Source: Paucihalobacter ruber (GTDB lineage: Bacteria > Bacteroidota > Bacteroidia > Flavobacteriales > Flavobacteriaceae). Taken from it: a stretch of DNA of 64,000 bases. The translations under genes were made by a program, and so were the position numbers. The stretch lies in assembly GCF_006494535.1 (NCBI RefSeq), contig NZ_VHIQ01000004.1, positions 62,001 through 126,000 of the forward strand, in the 5' to 3' direction. The notes beneath the pieces were generated by a model. The model ran no database searches, was not told the origin of the DNA, and saw only the letters and a program-made list of their open reading frames with translations. Below are positions 27,721-38,900 of the stretch, piece after piece. The first letter of the stretch is position 1; the number at the start of each line of letters is the position of its first letter.

Positions 27721-30438
27721 TTAAATATTTTTATAAAATCTATTTTTGATCGCTTTATAACTTTCCATCACAATTATTATGGGCACAGCCAGCAATAGTA
27801 CCGTTGTCCATGTAGTAATATTAACGGGTTCAGTTCTCAAAATATCTTGCATAAACGGAAGATGCATACTTAAAACATGAATGGCCTGAGCACCCATAAT
27901 ACCAACAATTAAAATAACATTGCTCTTAATGGGTATTTTGAAAGCCGAGGTCACCTCTGATCTGGAATTTAGGGCGTGAAAATTCTGCATAAATACCATA
28001 AGAAGCAAAATCAGGTTTCGGCTGGATGCTTCGCTTAAACTACTGTAATTTATGAGAGTAAACCATAGTCCAAATACTATTATTCCAATGGTGAAACTTG
28101 AAACAAGGATTTGGCTAATCATGGTTTTGTTGAAAATCATTTCTTTTGGGCTACGCGGTTTTTTTTGCATGGCGCCTTTTTCGCCGGCTTCAAAAGCAAG
28201 TGCTACATCCTGGATACCATTAGTTACCAGATTAAGCCAAAGTAATTGTACTGCTAAAAGAGGTAAAGGTAATCCGAATAAAATAGACAAAATAAACAAT
28301 ATTACTTCTGCAGCGCCGGTTGAAATTAGTAAAAAAATCACTTTTCGCACGTTGTCATAGGCAAACCTTCCTTCTTCAACACCTGCTACTATGGAGCTAA
28401 AATTATCATCAACCACAATCATATTGCCCACTTCTTTGGCTACATCGGTGCCTGAGCCCATTGCAACGCCTAAATTGGCGCGCTTGAGAGCCGGTGCATC
28501 GTTAACGCCATCGCCTGTGACGGCTACAAATTCGCCGTTATTAATAAGCACTTCTACAATTTCCAATTTTTGAATAGGTGATACTCTGGCGAAAACTGAA
28601 GCATTTAAAACTAGTTTTTGATAAGCCTTGCCGGTATTTTTTCCTGCATTGGTTAACATGTCTCCGGTAACAATCATACCGGTAGAACTGTTGATTCCCA
28701 ACTCTTTTGAAATAGCGTTAGCAGTTTCAGGATGATCACCGGTGATCATTATAACTTTGATACCTGCTTTTTTGCAGATTTCAATAGATTCCTTAGATTC
28801 TTTTCGCAAGGGGTCAATAAAGCATACCAGACCTAAAAGGGTAAGTGGTGGAATATCATCTTTATTGTAATTATTTTTTGATTGATAGTTTGAACATTTG
28901 CCATTAGCAACCGCCAAAACCCGGTAACCTTGAGAAGCCAGTTCTTCGGTTTGTTTGAGTATTGAAGATGTGTTGATGGGTTGTTTGACGCCATTTTCCT
29001 GTTGATATTCGCAGTAGTCCAATAATGTTTCAACTGCTCCTTTCATTCCTATAAAAATTTGATCATCTTTTCTGTAAAATGCAGCGGCATATTTTAATTC
29101 AGATTCATAAGCGATTTTATCAATAATAAGGTTGTCATCTTTTAACGCTTCAATATCAATTTTTAATTTATATGCCAACCCTAAAAAGGCCACATCCATG
29201 GCGTCTCCTTGGTGTTTCCATTCTCCATTGAATTGAGATAATTCAGCTTCATTTGCCAAACACCCTATCAATGCTAGTTGGTGAAGTCCCTGGTGCTGTT
29301 GGTGAGTAATTTTTTGATGGCTGTTTTCGTCACTTACAAAACCTTCACCGTTATAACCTTCACCCGAAACCTGAAATGAACTTTTATCAGGTAACACTAC
29401 TTTTTTAGCTGTTTGTTGATTAACAGTGAGCGTACCTGTTTTATCACTGGCTATAACCGTGCAACTACCCAAACTTTCAACCGAGGTTAGTTTTCTAACA
29501 ATGACATTGCGTTTGGCCATGCGTTTGGTAGCAATTGATAATGCTACGGTTAGTGCCACAGGAAGACCTTCAGGAATTGCTGAAACAGCAAGGGCTACTA
29601 CGAAAAAGAAGATAGATGTAAAATCTAAGCCCTGCATTCGAAGAAAAACCGCCAGAATAATACTTAAGCCAATGATAAAAATGCTGATTCTTTTGGTGAA
29701 TTTCTCCATTCTTAATATCAACGGTGCTTTTGCTGATTCACCTGTAGAGACATTTTTTGCAATTTTGCCTACTTCGGTATGTATGCCTGTTGCAACCACT
29801 ATCCCCATTCCGCGACCAGACATAACGGTTGCACCTGCGTAGGCCATGTTACTGCGCTCTTGCAATGCCATATCTTGGTTTAAAATCTTGGTACCTTTAA
29901 TAGCGCTTAACGATTCACCTGTTAAAAAACTTTCATCAATTTCCAGATTACGGGTATCGATTAGTCTTAGGTCGGCTGGAATTTTTGCACCGGACTCAAG
30001 ATAAACAATATCCCCAATTACAATATTTTCAGAATCAATTTCAATTATTTTATGGTCTCTTTTTACAAGACTTTTGATCTTCAATAAATTTTGAAGGGCA
30101 GAAGCACTTTTTTCGGCATTGTATTCTTGATAAGTTCCAAGAATGCTGTTGATTAAAATCACCAACAAAATAAAAATAGCATCCTTAGCTTCTCCAATCA
30201 ATACAGACGCAATGGCTGCAGCAATTAGAATGAAGATAAGCGGGTTTAAAAGCTGATGAAAGATTATGTTGAGTAGGGAAATCTTTTTTCCTTGAGGTAA
30301 TTTATTAAAACCGTGTTCTTCTAAAATTGACGAGGCTTTCTCAGTTGTAAGTCCTTTTATATCAGAATTTAGTAATTTAAAAATCTCGTTGACTTCTAAA
30401 CTATGCCATAAATTATTTTTGATATTTTGAGAACCCAT
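27721..30438 (-). CDS. P-type ATPase, type II cation transporter (Ca2+-ATPase-like)
   Basis: 905 aa, full-length P2-type pump: N-terminal cation-ATPase domain (LWHSLEVNEIFKLL), actuator TGES (FLTGESLSA), phosphorylation loop SDKTGTLTVNQ, nucleotide domain, MITGDHPETA and VTGDGVNDAPALKRA hinge motifs, and ten membrane helices. TM4 has AIPEGLPVAL, as in Ca2+ pumps. TM6 reads NLVTNGIQDVALAFE, where SERCA has a calcium-binding Asp in NLVTDG; here that position is Asn, so ion specificity is open. It is the last gene of an operon with a DASS carrier and a DUF2490 protein. Confidence 0.93.
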   Translation of the reverse strand: MGSQNIKNNLWHSLEVNEIFKLLNSDIKGLTTEKASSILEEHGFNKLPQGKKISLLNIIFHQLLNPLIFILIAAAIASVLIGEAKDAIFILLVILINSILGTYQEYNAEKSASALQNLLKIKSLVKRDHKIIEIDSENIVIGDIVYLESGAKIPADLRLIDTRNLEIDESFLTGESLSAIKGTKILNQDMALQERSNMAYAGATVMSGRGMGIVVATGIHTEVGKIAKNVSTGESAKAPLILRMEKFTKRISIFIIGLSIILAVFLRMQGLDFTSIFFFVVALAVSAIPEGLPVALTVALSIATKRMAKRNVIVRKLTSVESLGSCTVIASDKTGTLTVNQQTAKKVVLPDKSSFQVSGEGYNGEGFVSDENSHQKITHQQHQGLHQLALIGCLANEAELSQFNGEWKHQGDAMDVAFLGLAYKLKIDIEALKDDNLIIDKIAYESELKYAAAFYRKDDQIFIGMKGAVETLLDYCEYQQENGVKQPINTSSILKQTEELASQGYRVLAVANGKCSNYQSKNNYNKDDIPPLTLLGLVCFIDPLRKESKESIEICKKAGIKVIMITGDHPETANAISKELGINSSTGMIVTGDMLTNAGKNTGKAYQKLVLNASVFARVSPIQKLEIVEVLINNGEFVAVTGDGVNDAPALKRANLGVAMGSGTDVAKEVGNMIVVDDNFSSIVAGVEEGRFAYDNVRKVIFLLISTGAAEVILFILSILFGLPLPLLAVQLLWLNLVTNGIQDVALAFEAGEKGAMQKKPRSPKEMIFNKTMISQILVSSFTIGIIVFGLWFTLINYSSLSEASSRNLILLLMVFMQNFHALNSRSEVTSAFKIPIKSNVILIVGIMGAQAIHVLSMHLPFMQDILRTEPVNITTWTTVLLLAVPIIIVMESYKAIKNRFYKNI

Positions 30439-30449
30439 GTGCAGTTATT

Positions 30450-31874
30450 TTATCCAAAATTGAACAAGCTAAAACTTAAAATGGTATATAAAATTAATAT
30501 TAATGGGCCCAGTAATCCAATAAACAATCCACCAGGGAAAAATTCTTTTTGTCCAACAATACCCATACTAAAAGCTACCGCATTTGGCGGTGTTGAAACC
30601 GGAAGCAATAAGGCACAAGAGGCAGATAACCCAATTACAACGGGTAAAAAGGCCACATTAGCACCTGGAATAATACTAACCAGTGAAATACCAACAGGCA
30701 CCAAAATAGTGGTTGCTGCCGTGTTGCTCATAAAGTTGGATAAAACAACCGACACATAACCAAATATAACAATCATTACGTAGTAATTTAGTTCAAAATG
30801 ATTGATGCTTTGTACAAAATATTCTGCAATACCTTGTTCTTTAATGGCTAATCCAAGAGATAAACCACCGGCAACCAACATTAGTGTGTCCCAAGGTAAC
30901 CTTCTAACATCCTCTGAATCTATAATTCCTAGCATGGTTAACAAGACAATAGGAACTCCTGATACAACAGCAACAGGAATACCTGTCCATTGAGATGTTA
31001 GCCACAACGTGAGTGTTCCAACCAATACCACCAGTACAATATTTTTTTTGATTTTGTCTTCTTGAGTTAGCGGTACGACTTCGGTTTCGAGAAAATCCAG
31101 GGAAATCTGTTGGGTTTTAAGCTGATATTTTTTAACCAGTAATTTGTAAAATAAATACACCAATAACAAAGCCGCCGGCATACCAATAATCATCCATTCA
31201 ATAAATGAAATTCTAATTCCAATTCCTTCCAGCGCACCTACAGCAATGGCATTTGGAGCAGAACCAATAATTGTACCCATGCCACCAATAGACGCTGCTG
31301 CCGGTACACCAATAATCAGGGCTTTTATCAAAGGCGAATCTTTTCCAAGTGTTAATATAAGCGGCGCAATAGAGGCTAAAATCATAGAGGTTGTAGCGGT
31401 ATTACTCATAAGCATTGATAGTGCAGCGGTCACCATCATTAAACCCAGAAGAACATTTTTGGAGTTACCACCTAATTTTGGTAGTATAAATTTCAACAAT
31501 GATTCGTCTAATTGTGTTTTTCTCATACCTTCTGCCAGAAAAAATCCACCCAAAAATAACCATATAACGCCGTCAGACCAGGTTTGTACGTATTGTGTAA
31601 CGTCAATATCAGGGTTTGATCCCATTGAAAAGACCAAAAATCCAATAATTAATATCCCAACTGCAAACGGCGGTATAGCTTCTGTGATCCATAAACCAAT
31701 CGCCATAAAGAGCAAAAATAGCGTGTAATCCTGAGTCGAAGTAAAGCTTTCATCTCTCAATACATAGACAAGAAAAAACGATAATACCAAAGTGGCTAAG
31801 AAAAAAATGGTTTTGGTTTGTCGCTCTATTTTTTTGGTATATTTTGATAACGAATAGGATCTCGAATCTGACAT
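30450..31874 (-). CDS. SLC13/DASS family anion:sodium symporter
   Basis: 474 aa, about 11-12 membrane segments. The two SNT motifs that form the substrate and Na+ sites are present: LMSNTATTSMILASI in the first half and FMSNTAATTILVPVG in the second. Related carriers move dicarboxylates such as succinate, or sulfate. Helix-capping PPFAVGI and the LPWDTLMLVAGGLSLG line also fit. It lies 11 bp after the DUF2490 gene and 11 bp before the P-type ATPase gene, so the three are one operon. Confidence 0.93.
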   Translation of the reverse strand: MSDSRSYSLSKYTKKIERQTKTIFFLATLVLSFFLVYVLRDESFTSTQDYTLFLLFMAIGLWITEAIPPFAVGILIIGFLVFSMGSNPDIDVTQYVQTWSDGVIWLFLGGFFLAEGMRKTQLDESLLKFILPKLGGNSKNVLLGLMMVTAALSMLMSNTATTSMILASIAPLILTLGKDSPLIKALIIGVPAAASIGGMGTIIGSAPNAIAVGALEGIGIRISFIEWMIIGMPAALLLVYLFYKLLVKKYQLKTQQISLDFLETEVVPLTQEDKIKKNIVLVVLVGTLTLWLTSQWTGIPVAVVSGVPIVLLTMLGIIDSEDVRRLPWDTLMLVAGGLSLGLAIKEQGIAEYFVQSINHFELNYYVMIVIFGYVSVVLSNFMSNTAATTILVPVGISLVSIIPGANVAFLPVVIGLSASCALLLPVSTPPNAVAFSMGIVGQKEFFPGGLFIGLLGPLILILYTILSFSLFNFG

Positions 31875-31885
31875 GATAAATTAAG

Positions 31886-32629
31886 TTATTGTTTTTTGTT
31901 GTTTCTAAAATCGAAGTTATGAAAAACCATTAACATGGCGGTGTTTGCCCAAACTTTACTGCCATCAACAGGTGGATTTTTTATCATATTTAAATAACCC
32001 AATTGAATTCTTAGGTTATCAAATTTATATCCGATACCAACGGTAAATCTGTTTTGGTTTAATCTAAAACCGTTGGTGACATTTCGGCCGGTGTCGAATA
32101 AAATCTCATTAAAGCTGTAAGCATACCATTCTGTGTTTTTTTCATCATTAACAATAAGAGGATATTTCGCCATTAAGAAGTATCGTAAACGCCAGTTAAA
32201 CTCATAACTGTCCAGCAAAACATTATCTTCAATTTCTTGTCTAAATCTGGCATCGTATCTAAACCTGTTAGTAATTGTAAATTTATTAAGATTAAACGAG
32301 GCTGTTGTTTGTCCCCATGGCCGATATTCATTACGGGTTGGTGTAATATCATTTTGACTGTAAAGCCATAATCTGGCAAAGCCTAATGTACTACTTCCTT
32401 TCACTTTTTCACTATAGTTAAAATGGTAAGTAACGCCTGTTCTAACAATCAAAAAACTTTCAGGTACAAAATGAGCGTCGTTCCAAATTGAAATTCTATC
32501 GCTCACCCTAGAACTGGTAAGATAACCCACCCAAACCTGATTTTCGTAGATAAAATCTTCTTGAGAAGAAAGATGATGCGTAAAACTACCTATTAATAAG
32601 AATAATATTAGTCGGTAAATTAGTTTCAT
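31886..32629 (-). CDS. DUF2490 domain-containing outer-membrane-like protein
   Basis: 247 aa with a signal peptide (MKLIYRLILFLLIGSFTHHLSSQ). The mature part is a series of amphipathic beta strands (NQVWVGYLTSSRVSDRISIWND, YRPWGQTTASFNL, RFTVGIGYKFDNLRIQLGYL) that suggest a small beta-barrel, as proposed for DUF2490. First gene of the operon with the DASS carrier and ATPase. It might act as an outer-membrane pore for the carrier substrate; this is inference from gene order. Confidence 0.85.
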   Translation of the reverse strand: MKLIYRLILFLLIGSFTHHLSSQEDFIYENQVWVGYLTSSRVSDRISIWNDAHFVPESFLIVRTGVTYHFNYSEKVKGSSTLGFARLWLYSQNDITPTRNEYRPWGQTTASFNLNKFTITNRFRYDARFRQEIEDNVLLDSYEFNWRLRYFLMAKYPLIVNDEKNTEWYAYSFNEILFDTGRNVTNGFRLNQNRFTVGIGYKFDNLRIQLGYLNMIKNPPVDGSKVWANTAMLMVFHNFDFRNNKKQ

Positions 32630-32651
32630 TTAGTGAAATTAAATATACCCA

Positions 32652-32659
32652 CAAAGGTA
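32652..32659 (-). promoter_or_regulatory. -7 box TACCTTTG, promoter of the DUF2490-DASS-ATPase operon
   Basis: Exact TAnnTTTG on the minus strand, 22 bp before the ATG at 32629. No clear -33 TTTG. Confidence 0.45.
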
Positions 32660-32836
32660 CTTATAAACTCGCTGATAAAAAAGTGATATATGTCATGTAA
32701 GCATTTGAAAATAAACGTTTTTTACGAAATCGTTATAGTGAAAAATTGTCTTCTAAACATGACTATTGTCAGTTATTAAATACTAAACTTTTTAGACCTT
32801 TGAGTTGTTATAATACAAACATTTAAATTTACTAAC

Positions 32837-34438
32837 ATGAAAAATATCAGAGTTATCCAAGAGTTGCACGACATGGGAATTACAGGTTACCATGAGGTAT
32901 CATACAATCCAAGTTATGAAGAACTGTACAAAGCCGAAATGTCATCCAGATGTCAGGGTTTTGAAAAAGGTGCACAAACCGATTTGGGAGCTGTGGCTGT
33001 TAAAACGGGCGTATTTACAGGACGTTCGCCTAAAGATAGATTTATAGTTATGGATGATGTCTCGAAAAATACCATTCACTGGGACGGAAATGTTAATAAA
33101 CCAACAACTAAGGAGGTATATGATGATTTGAAAAAATTAGTGCTAGATCAATTGTCTGCTTCTAAAAAATTATATGTTGTTGATGCTTTTTGTGGCACCA
33201 ATGCCGATACCAGATTAAAAGTAAGATTTGTGATGGAAGTGGCATGGCAAGCGCATTTTGTTACAAATATGTTTATACGCCCGTCTCATTATGAATTGGA
33301 AAACTTTGGAACACCAGATTTTATCGTTATGAATGGCTCTAAAACAACCAATCCTAATTGGAGAGAACACGGACTTCATTCTGAAAATTTTGTAGTATTT
33401 AACCTCACCGAAAGAATTCAAGTCATTGGAGGAAGTTGGTACGGAGGCGAAATGAAAAAGGGTATGTTCTCTATGATGAATTACTATTTACCTTTAAGAG
33501 GAATTGCCTCAATGCACTGTTCAGCGAACGTGGGTGAAGAGGGTGATGTGGCCTTGTTCTTTGGATTATCGGGCACAGGTAAAACCACTTTGTCTGCCGA
33601 TCCAAAACGATATTTAATAGGTGATGATGAACACGGCTGGGATGATCATGGTGTTTTTAATTACGAAGGTGGTTGCTACGCGAAAGTTATTGATTTAACC
33701 GAAGAAAATGAGCCCGATATTTATCGCGCCATTCAACGCAACGCCTTATTGGAAAATGTCGTGGTAAACGAATATGGTGAAGTAGATTTCTTTGATCACT
33801 CTATTACAGAAAACTCGAGAGTATCTTATCCTATTTATCATATCAATAAAATTGTATTACCTTCTAAAGCCGGTCACGCTAATAAAATTATTTACTTATC
33901 AGCCGATGCTTTTGGCGTTTTGCCTCCTGTTTCCATTTTAAACGATGAACAAGCGCAATATCACTTCTTGTGCGGTTATACTTCTAAATTAGCGGGTACA
34001 GAGCGTGGCATTACAGAACCACAACCATCATTTTCTCCGGCATTTGGCGAAGCTTTCTTATCGCTGCACCCAACCATGTATTCAAAAACATTGATAGGTA
34101 AAATGAAAGAACACAATGCCAAAGCCTATCTGGTTAATACTGGATGGAATGGTACAGGAAAACGTATTTCCTTGAAGGATACTCGAGCTATCATTGATGC
34201 CATATTAACAGGCGATATTGATAAGGAAGAAACCATGCACATTCCATATTTAAACCTGACAATTCCAAAAAAACTGGAAGGAGTGAGCGATATTTTAGAT
34301 CCGCGAACCACTTACAAAAACGTCTCTGATTGGGAAAGTAAGGCAAAAAGTCTGTCAGCGAAGTATATCTCAAACTTTGAACAATATACGGATACCGAAG
34401 AAGGTAAAAAACTTGTTTCTGCCGGCCCACAGTTGTAA
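32837..34438 (+). CDS. pckA: Phosphoenolpyruvate carboxykinase (ATP)
   Basis: Converts oxaloacetate and ATP to phosphoenolpyruvate, the entry step of gluconeogenesis. 533 aa, normal length. Active-site motifs: [10 protein letters not shown], the substrate segment [15 protein letters not shown], the kinase P-loop [38 protein letters not shown] (two metal/ATP lines) and [14 protein letters not shown]. It is monocistronic: it has its own upstream region of about 200 bp and is followed by a hairpin terminator. Confidence 0.98.
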   Translation: MKNIRVIQELHDMGITGYHEVSYNPSYEELYKAEMSSRCQGFEKGAQTDLGAVAVKTGVFTGRSPKDRFIVMDDVSKNTIHWDGNVNKPTTKEVYDDLKKLVLDQLSASKKLYVVDAFCGTNADTRLKVRFVMEVAWQAHFVTNMFIRPSHYELENFGTPDFIVMNGSKTTNPNWREHGLHSENFVVFNLTERIQVIGGSWYGGEMKKGMFSMMNYYLPLRGIASMHCSANVGEEGDVALFFGLSGTGKTTLSADPKRYLIGDDEHGWDDHGVFNYEGGCYAKVIDLTEENEPDIYRAIQRNALLENVVVNEYGEVDFFDHSITENSRVSYPIYHINKIVLPSKAGHANKIIYLSADAFGVLPPVSILNDEQAQYHFLCGYTSKLAGTERGITEPQPSFSPAFGEAFLSLHPTMYSKTLIGKMKEHNAKAYLVNTGWNGTGKRISLKDTRAIIDAILTGDIDKEETMHIPYLNLTIPKKLEGVSDILDPRTTYKNVSDWESKAKSLSAKYISNFEQYTDTEEGKKLVSAGPQL

Positions 34439-34458
34439 TTAATATCTTTTTAAAATTG

Positions 34459-34486
34459 AAGAAGCCGCACATTGCGGCTTCTTTTA
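34459..34486 (+). terminator. Rho-independent terminator after pckA
   Basis: Stem AAGAAGCCGC ... GCGGCTTCTT with a 5-base loop followed by a T-rich stretch, 20 bp after the pckA stop codon. Confidence 0.9.
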
Positions 34487-34557
34487 TTTGTTGTTGGTTA
34501 ATCTCTTAAAGCTATTTTTATATTAATATTAAGATATGTTTTTATATTTGAGATAAT

Positions 34558-35232
34558 TTAAGTCAATAACTGCTCAAAAAATCCACCAATTTTTTTCTCT
34601 CTGTCTACAAAGTGTATTTCTAATATCCAGTGACGCTTCTTACCATCCTTATCTAAAGCGAACATGCTGTTATGATTTTCCGGATGAATGTACAATAAAT
34701 AACTATTGGGTTCAATACGTTCATGAGGAAATTGCCCTATTAAATGACCGCCTATGGGTCCACCATACTCCCAACCGTATTTGTTGGCTGTTGCTGTTAT
34801 GTGATGAAAAAATTGAGATGCAGTCAGTTCTTTTTGTTGTTCAAACCAGTCTTTAACTTCGTACCAGGCGGTTTCAATATCGTTTTTGAGTTTTATTTTA
34901 TAAGGGTCGTTACCTATGACAAATGTTCTTCCAAAATCGGCTTCCCAATCCTCAAAAATGGGTCCAAAATCTAAAAAAACAATGTCATTTTCCTGAATAA
35001 TCAAATCCGGCGGATTGTCATCGTAAGGTCTTAAAGTGTTTTCACCGGCTCTAACAATTCGCTTATGCCAATACTTTTTGATGCCAAACATTTCTAAGGC
35101 CAGATCAAAGATTTCGGTATTAACTTGCTTTTCGGTTTTACCGGCCGAAATGATTTTTTTATTTTCTATTTCTGAAAAGAGCTGTGTAGCTTTTTTTTCG
35201 GCTACTATTAAATTTTTGAGTGTTTCGGTCAT
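34558..35232 (-). CDS. M24 family metallopeptidase (aminopeptidase P-like, short)
   Basis: 224 aa containing only the pita-bread catalytic domain. The dinuclear-metal ligands are visible in order: Asp in VFLDFGPIF, Asp in EADFGRTFVIG, His in GGHLIGQFPHE, Glu in ILEIHFVD and a last acidic residue in GGFFEQLL. It lacks the N-terminal domain of prolidases. Cytoplasmic. It is the last gene of the run S41 peptidase - unknown membrane-anchored protein - M24, with a 12-bp gap before it, suggesting a peptide-degradation operon. Confidence 0.88.
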   Translation of the reverse strand: MTETLKNLIVAEKKATQLFSEIENKKIISAGKTEKQVNTEIFDLALEMFGIKKYWHKRIVRAGENTLRPYDDNPPDLIIQENDIVFLDFGPIFEDWEADFGRTFVIGNDPYKIKLKNDIETAWYEVKDWFEQQKELTASQFFHHITATANKYGWEYGGPIGGHLIGQFPHERIEPNSYLLYIHPENHNSMFALDKDGKKRHWILEIHFVDREKKIGGFFEQLLT

Positions 35233-35244
35233 TCTTAATTTACA

Positions 35245-35958
35245 TTATTTACAAGTGATATTTTCAAGTTCTATACCTAAAATCAGCATTTTATGAAAAG
35301 TAGGTAACTGAGCATTGGTTTCGCAAGTAGTCCAATTATTCCAAGACGCTTCCAATCCGCCAATTGGCAAAATAGAAACCCACATTTGAAAGCTCTCTGG
35401 TACTCCTTCGTTATTTAAATGCCATAGATAACTATCGCCGGGAGTGCTGCCGCCACTGGTGTAAGTAATTAAAAGTGCTTGTTTACCTTCGTCTGTGGTT
35501 ACCGCCCGTCGTTCGGTTCCTTGGTCAAAAACTTTGTAAGGGGCTACCAACCAGAACGAATCGTTGTTAAAATAACTCAAAGCTTTATTGATGAGTTTTT
35601 CTCTGTCTTTTCCTTTGTAAAGATTATTAGCTACAAATACTTCAGATTGTTGAGGTGTGTTTAAATTGAGATTTACTTTGAAGTCTTTCCAAATCACTTC
35701 GCACTTATTTTCTGCTTTATTCCATTTGTAGTGGTGCATATTTTTAAAGCTAAATTCAACATAATTCGTGTTTTGGTATGCTTCATAATTTAGAGCATTC
35801 AACATTTTTTCAGCCAGTAAGTCTGCTTCTCTACCTGTTTCACCTGATGGTATTGGCTCATTGTATTTAAAGTATAAAAACGCAAACAGCAGGAGTGATG
35901 GCAACGTTAAAAACACCACCACGCCCGCTGTTATTTTAAGTATTTTCTTAAACTTCAT
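35245..35958 (-). CDS. Membrane-anchored hypothetical protein
   Basis: 237 aa from the ATG at 35958 (MKFKKILKITAGVVVFLTLPSLLLFAFLYF), 8 bp after the S41 gene stop; the longer frame to 36003 would overlap that gene. One N-terminal membrane helix anchors a domain of about 205 residues that presumably faces the periplasm. Visible lines include FSFKNMHHYKWNKAENKCEV and GGLEASWNNWTTCETNAQLPTF. I do not recognise an enzyme motif. It is placed between two peptidases and probably co-transcribed with them. Confidence 0.75.
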   Translation of the reverse strand: MKFKKILKITAGVVVFLTLPSLLLFAFLYFKYNEPIPSGETGREADLLAEKMLNALNYEAYQNTNYVEFSFKNMHHYKWNKAENKCEVIWKDFKVNLNLNTPQQSEVFVANNLYKGKDREKLINKALSYFNNDSFWLVAPYKVFDQGTERRAVTTDEGKQALLITYTSGGSTPGDSYLWHLNNEGVPESFQMWVSILPIGGLEASWNNWTTCETNAQLPTFHKMLILGIELENITCK

Positions 35959-35966
35959 TATAAAAA

Positions 35967-38900
35967 TTAATCTTCTTTGTCGTAACCCGCCGGGCGTTTC
36001 CATCTAATTGGTGGTGCCGGTTCGGGTTTTAATTGAAACGGATTTTCTTTTAACAATCTTAAGGCTTCTTCCACACCGCGTTCCAGTTGCGGGTCTCGGC
36101 CTTCTGAAGTTAATTTTGGATGCTGAATCACTTCAATGTCAGGAGCAACCCCTTCGGCTTCAACAGCCCAGTTGCCGTATGCATCGTAAAATCCGCCTCG
36201 TGGTGCTACCATTCTCCCGCCATCTAATAATGGTGGCGTATCCCAGGTTCCAACCAAACCGCCCCAGGTTCTGGTTCCGATTAACGGACCTAAATTTTTG
36301 GCCTTAAACATATAGGGTAACAAATCGCCACCTGAGCCGGCACGTTCGTTGATAAGCATTACTTTCGGGCCCCAAATGCCTGCCATTGGTGTTGTCCATG
36401 GTCTGTTACCTTCGGTTCTGCTGTTAAAATAACCAAACAATTCTCTACTCATAATATCAATCATATAATCGGCTGCCGAACCACCGCCATTGTTTCTCTC
36501 GTCTACAATCACACCTTTTTTATCTTGTTGTGCAAAGTAATAGCGATTGAATGAGGTAAAACCAGGGTTGGAAGTATTTGGTACATACACGTAAGCTAAT
36601 TGTCCTTTTGAAAGTTCATCAACTCGTCGACGATTACCTTCAACCCAGTCAATAGTTCTCAACCCACGTTCATTGCTTACAGGCTTAACCGTTATAACTC
36701 GGGAGTCGATTAGATTGGGTTTACTATTGACTGTTATTTGTGTGGTTCTGCCTGCAGTTTGTTCAAATAAGTGATAAATATTTTGCTCGGCCGTAAAACT
36801 TTTTCCGTTGACTGCTAAAATGTAATCACCTTCTTTAACATCAATTCCCGGTAAACCCAAAGGTGCTTCAATATTAGGATTCCAACGTTCACCACCGTAA
36901 ATTTTTGAAATTTGGTAGTGGTTGTTTTTTGTCTCGTAATCACAACCCAATAACCCAACCTGTACGCGTTCTAAATTTGGCATATCGCCACCAGAAACAT
37001 AAGAGTGGCCAATGGCTACTTCGCCACTCATAATATCAATAACATAGTTGAGGTCTGTTCGGTGACGTACATGGTCAATCCAGGGAGCATACCATTCGTA
37101 AACCTTATCCCACGGAGCGCCGTGTACATTATTGACATACAGAAAATCTCTCATAAAGCGCCAACCTTCTTTAAACATTTGGTGGTATTCGGCTTTTGGG
37201 TCTACCAGCATTTTTAAGTTAGTGTCTAATTTACCATCGCCGGGTTTCGGGCTTGCCTTTGTGTCGACAATTAACCAACTCCCATTTTGTTTTAAAAGTA
37301 TATTTTTTCGATCGGCACTGGTAGTCATACTTTGTACACCTTTAGCGAATTCTGTGGCTTTTTCTTCAGCTACATCGTAACTATGCAACAGCAAGTTGCG
37401 TTCGTTAGGTACTTGTTCGGCCACAAAAACTTTATGCTTTGGACCTGCCGCCAGCGCCATGTATTCTCTGGCTTCTAATTTTAGTGGAATCACGCGGTCT
37501 AAAATTCCGTTTACATCAATTTTTACGTTAACAGCTGTATCTTTTTCGTCTTTTTTCTTGTCTTTTTCAGATTCATCTGCGGCTTCCATATCATTTTTTG
37601 GCAGGTTTGGTGCTTTCCCTGTTTTACTCAAAACAATGGCGTATAAACTGCGCACTGTTTTAGGATCGTAAGAACTCATGTCAAGCCAACCGGTTGATAA
37701 ACCATAATTGGTGCTTCCAAGTGTGTAAATATAGTCGCCGCTTTCATCCCATACCGGACTAATAACATCGGCCATGCCGTCTGTAATTTGATGGCTTTTA
37801 TTAGTATTAATATTGTAAACAAAAACTGCTTTAAAATGACTGTCTAACTGTTTGGCGTAGGCAATCCATTGAGAATCGGGCGACCAAACCGGATTCATGC
37901 TGCGATTGGGATGTGCGTAGCGATCTGTGTCGGCTTTTGTAACTTTTTTAGTTTCTAAATTAACTATCCAGATATTGTAATCGGTATCTGTAAAAGCTAA
38001 ATGTTTACCATCAGGCGACCAATCGGGTCTAAAATAAAAAGTGGGATTAGGCAGTGGTATTTGTATTTGGTTTTGTCCGTTTTGATCGGCAATTGATAGT
38101 TGATATTCGCCACCTGTATCTGAAAACCAAGCTATTTTATCGCCTTTGGGTGACCAAACAGGATATCTATCGGCTGAGCCGGGGCTGTTGGTTAAATTTA
38201 TCCAGCTACCGTCTTTTTTAGGAATGCTAAAAATTTCTCCGCGATATTCAAATAGAGCACGTTTGCCTGTTGGCGAGATGTTTCCGTTGATGAGATTATT
38301 AGCAGTAACATTCTCCCAGCGTGGTCTTGAAAAACTGAGATCTCCTGCAACATTAATGTCCAGTTGTTTGGTTGTTTTAGTAGCAATGTCAATTACATGC
38401 AAATAGCCACCTTGTTCGTAAATTATTTTGTCGTTGTGAGCATCAAGACTTTTAACATCAAATTTTTTGTGAAAGGTAATTTGCTCTTCGGTTTTGGTTT
38501 TCACATTGAAGCGCCAGATATTGCTGGTGTAATCGCGTTCAGATAAATAGTAAACATCGCCATCTAACCAAACAGGGTCTAAGTGTCTTTCCTTATCTTT
38601 TTGAGGCGTGGTAATTAACTCTTTTGTTTTTAAATCAACAATCCAAATAGGCATGGCCTGGCCACCACGATAGTTGCGCCATTCTGCATCCCAACTCATA
38701 ATAGGCGTGTAGGCAATGTATTTGCCGTCTTCTGATATGTCGCCATAAGCAGCGCGCTCTAAATCTATCACTTTTGGGAAACTGCCTTTAGGATTTACGG
38801 TGTAAAACTTGGTAGTTTGTGTGGGTTTGCTGTCTCGACCCGATCTGAATAAAATTTCACCATTGGGTGTCCATCCTTGAACGTAGTCGCCATCGGGGTG

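Noticed and set aside
29426-31728. Plus-strand frames opposite the P-type ATPase and DASS carrier genes
   Set aside because: Antisense shadows of strongly conserved coding sequence on the minus strand.
32630-32642. ATTTCACT half-site upstream of the DUF2490 gene
   Set aside because: It abuts the start codon, there is no second half-site 21 bp away, and the spacing to the -7 box is wrong.
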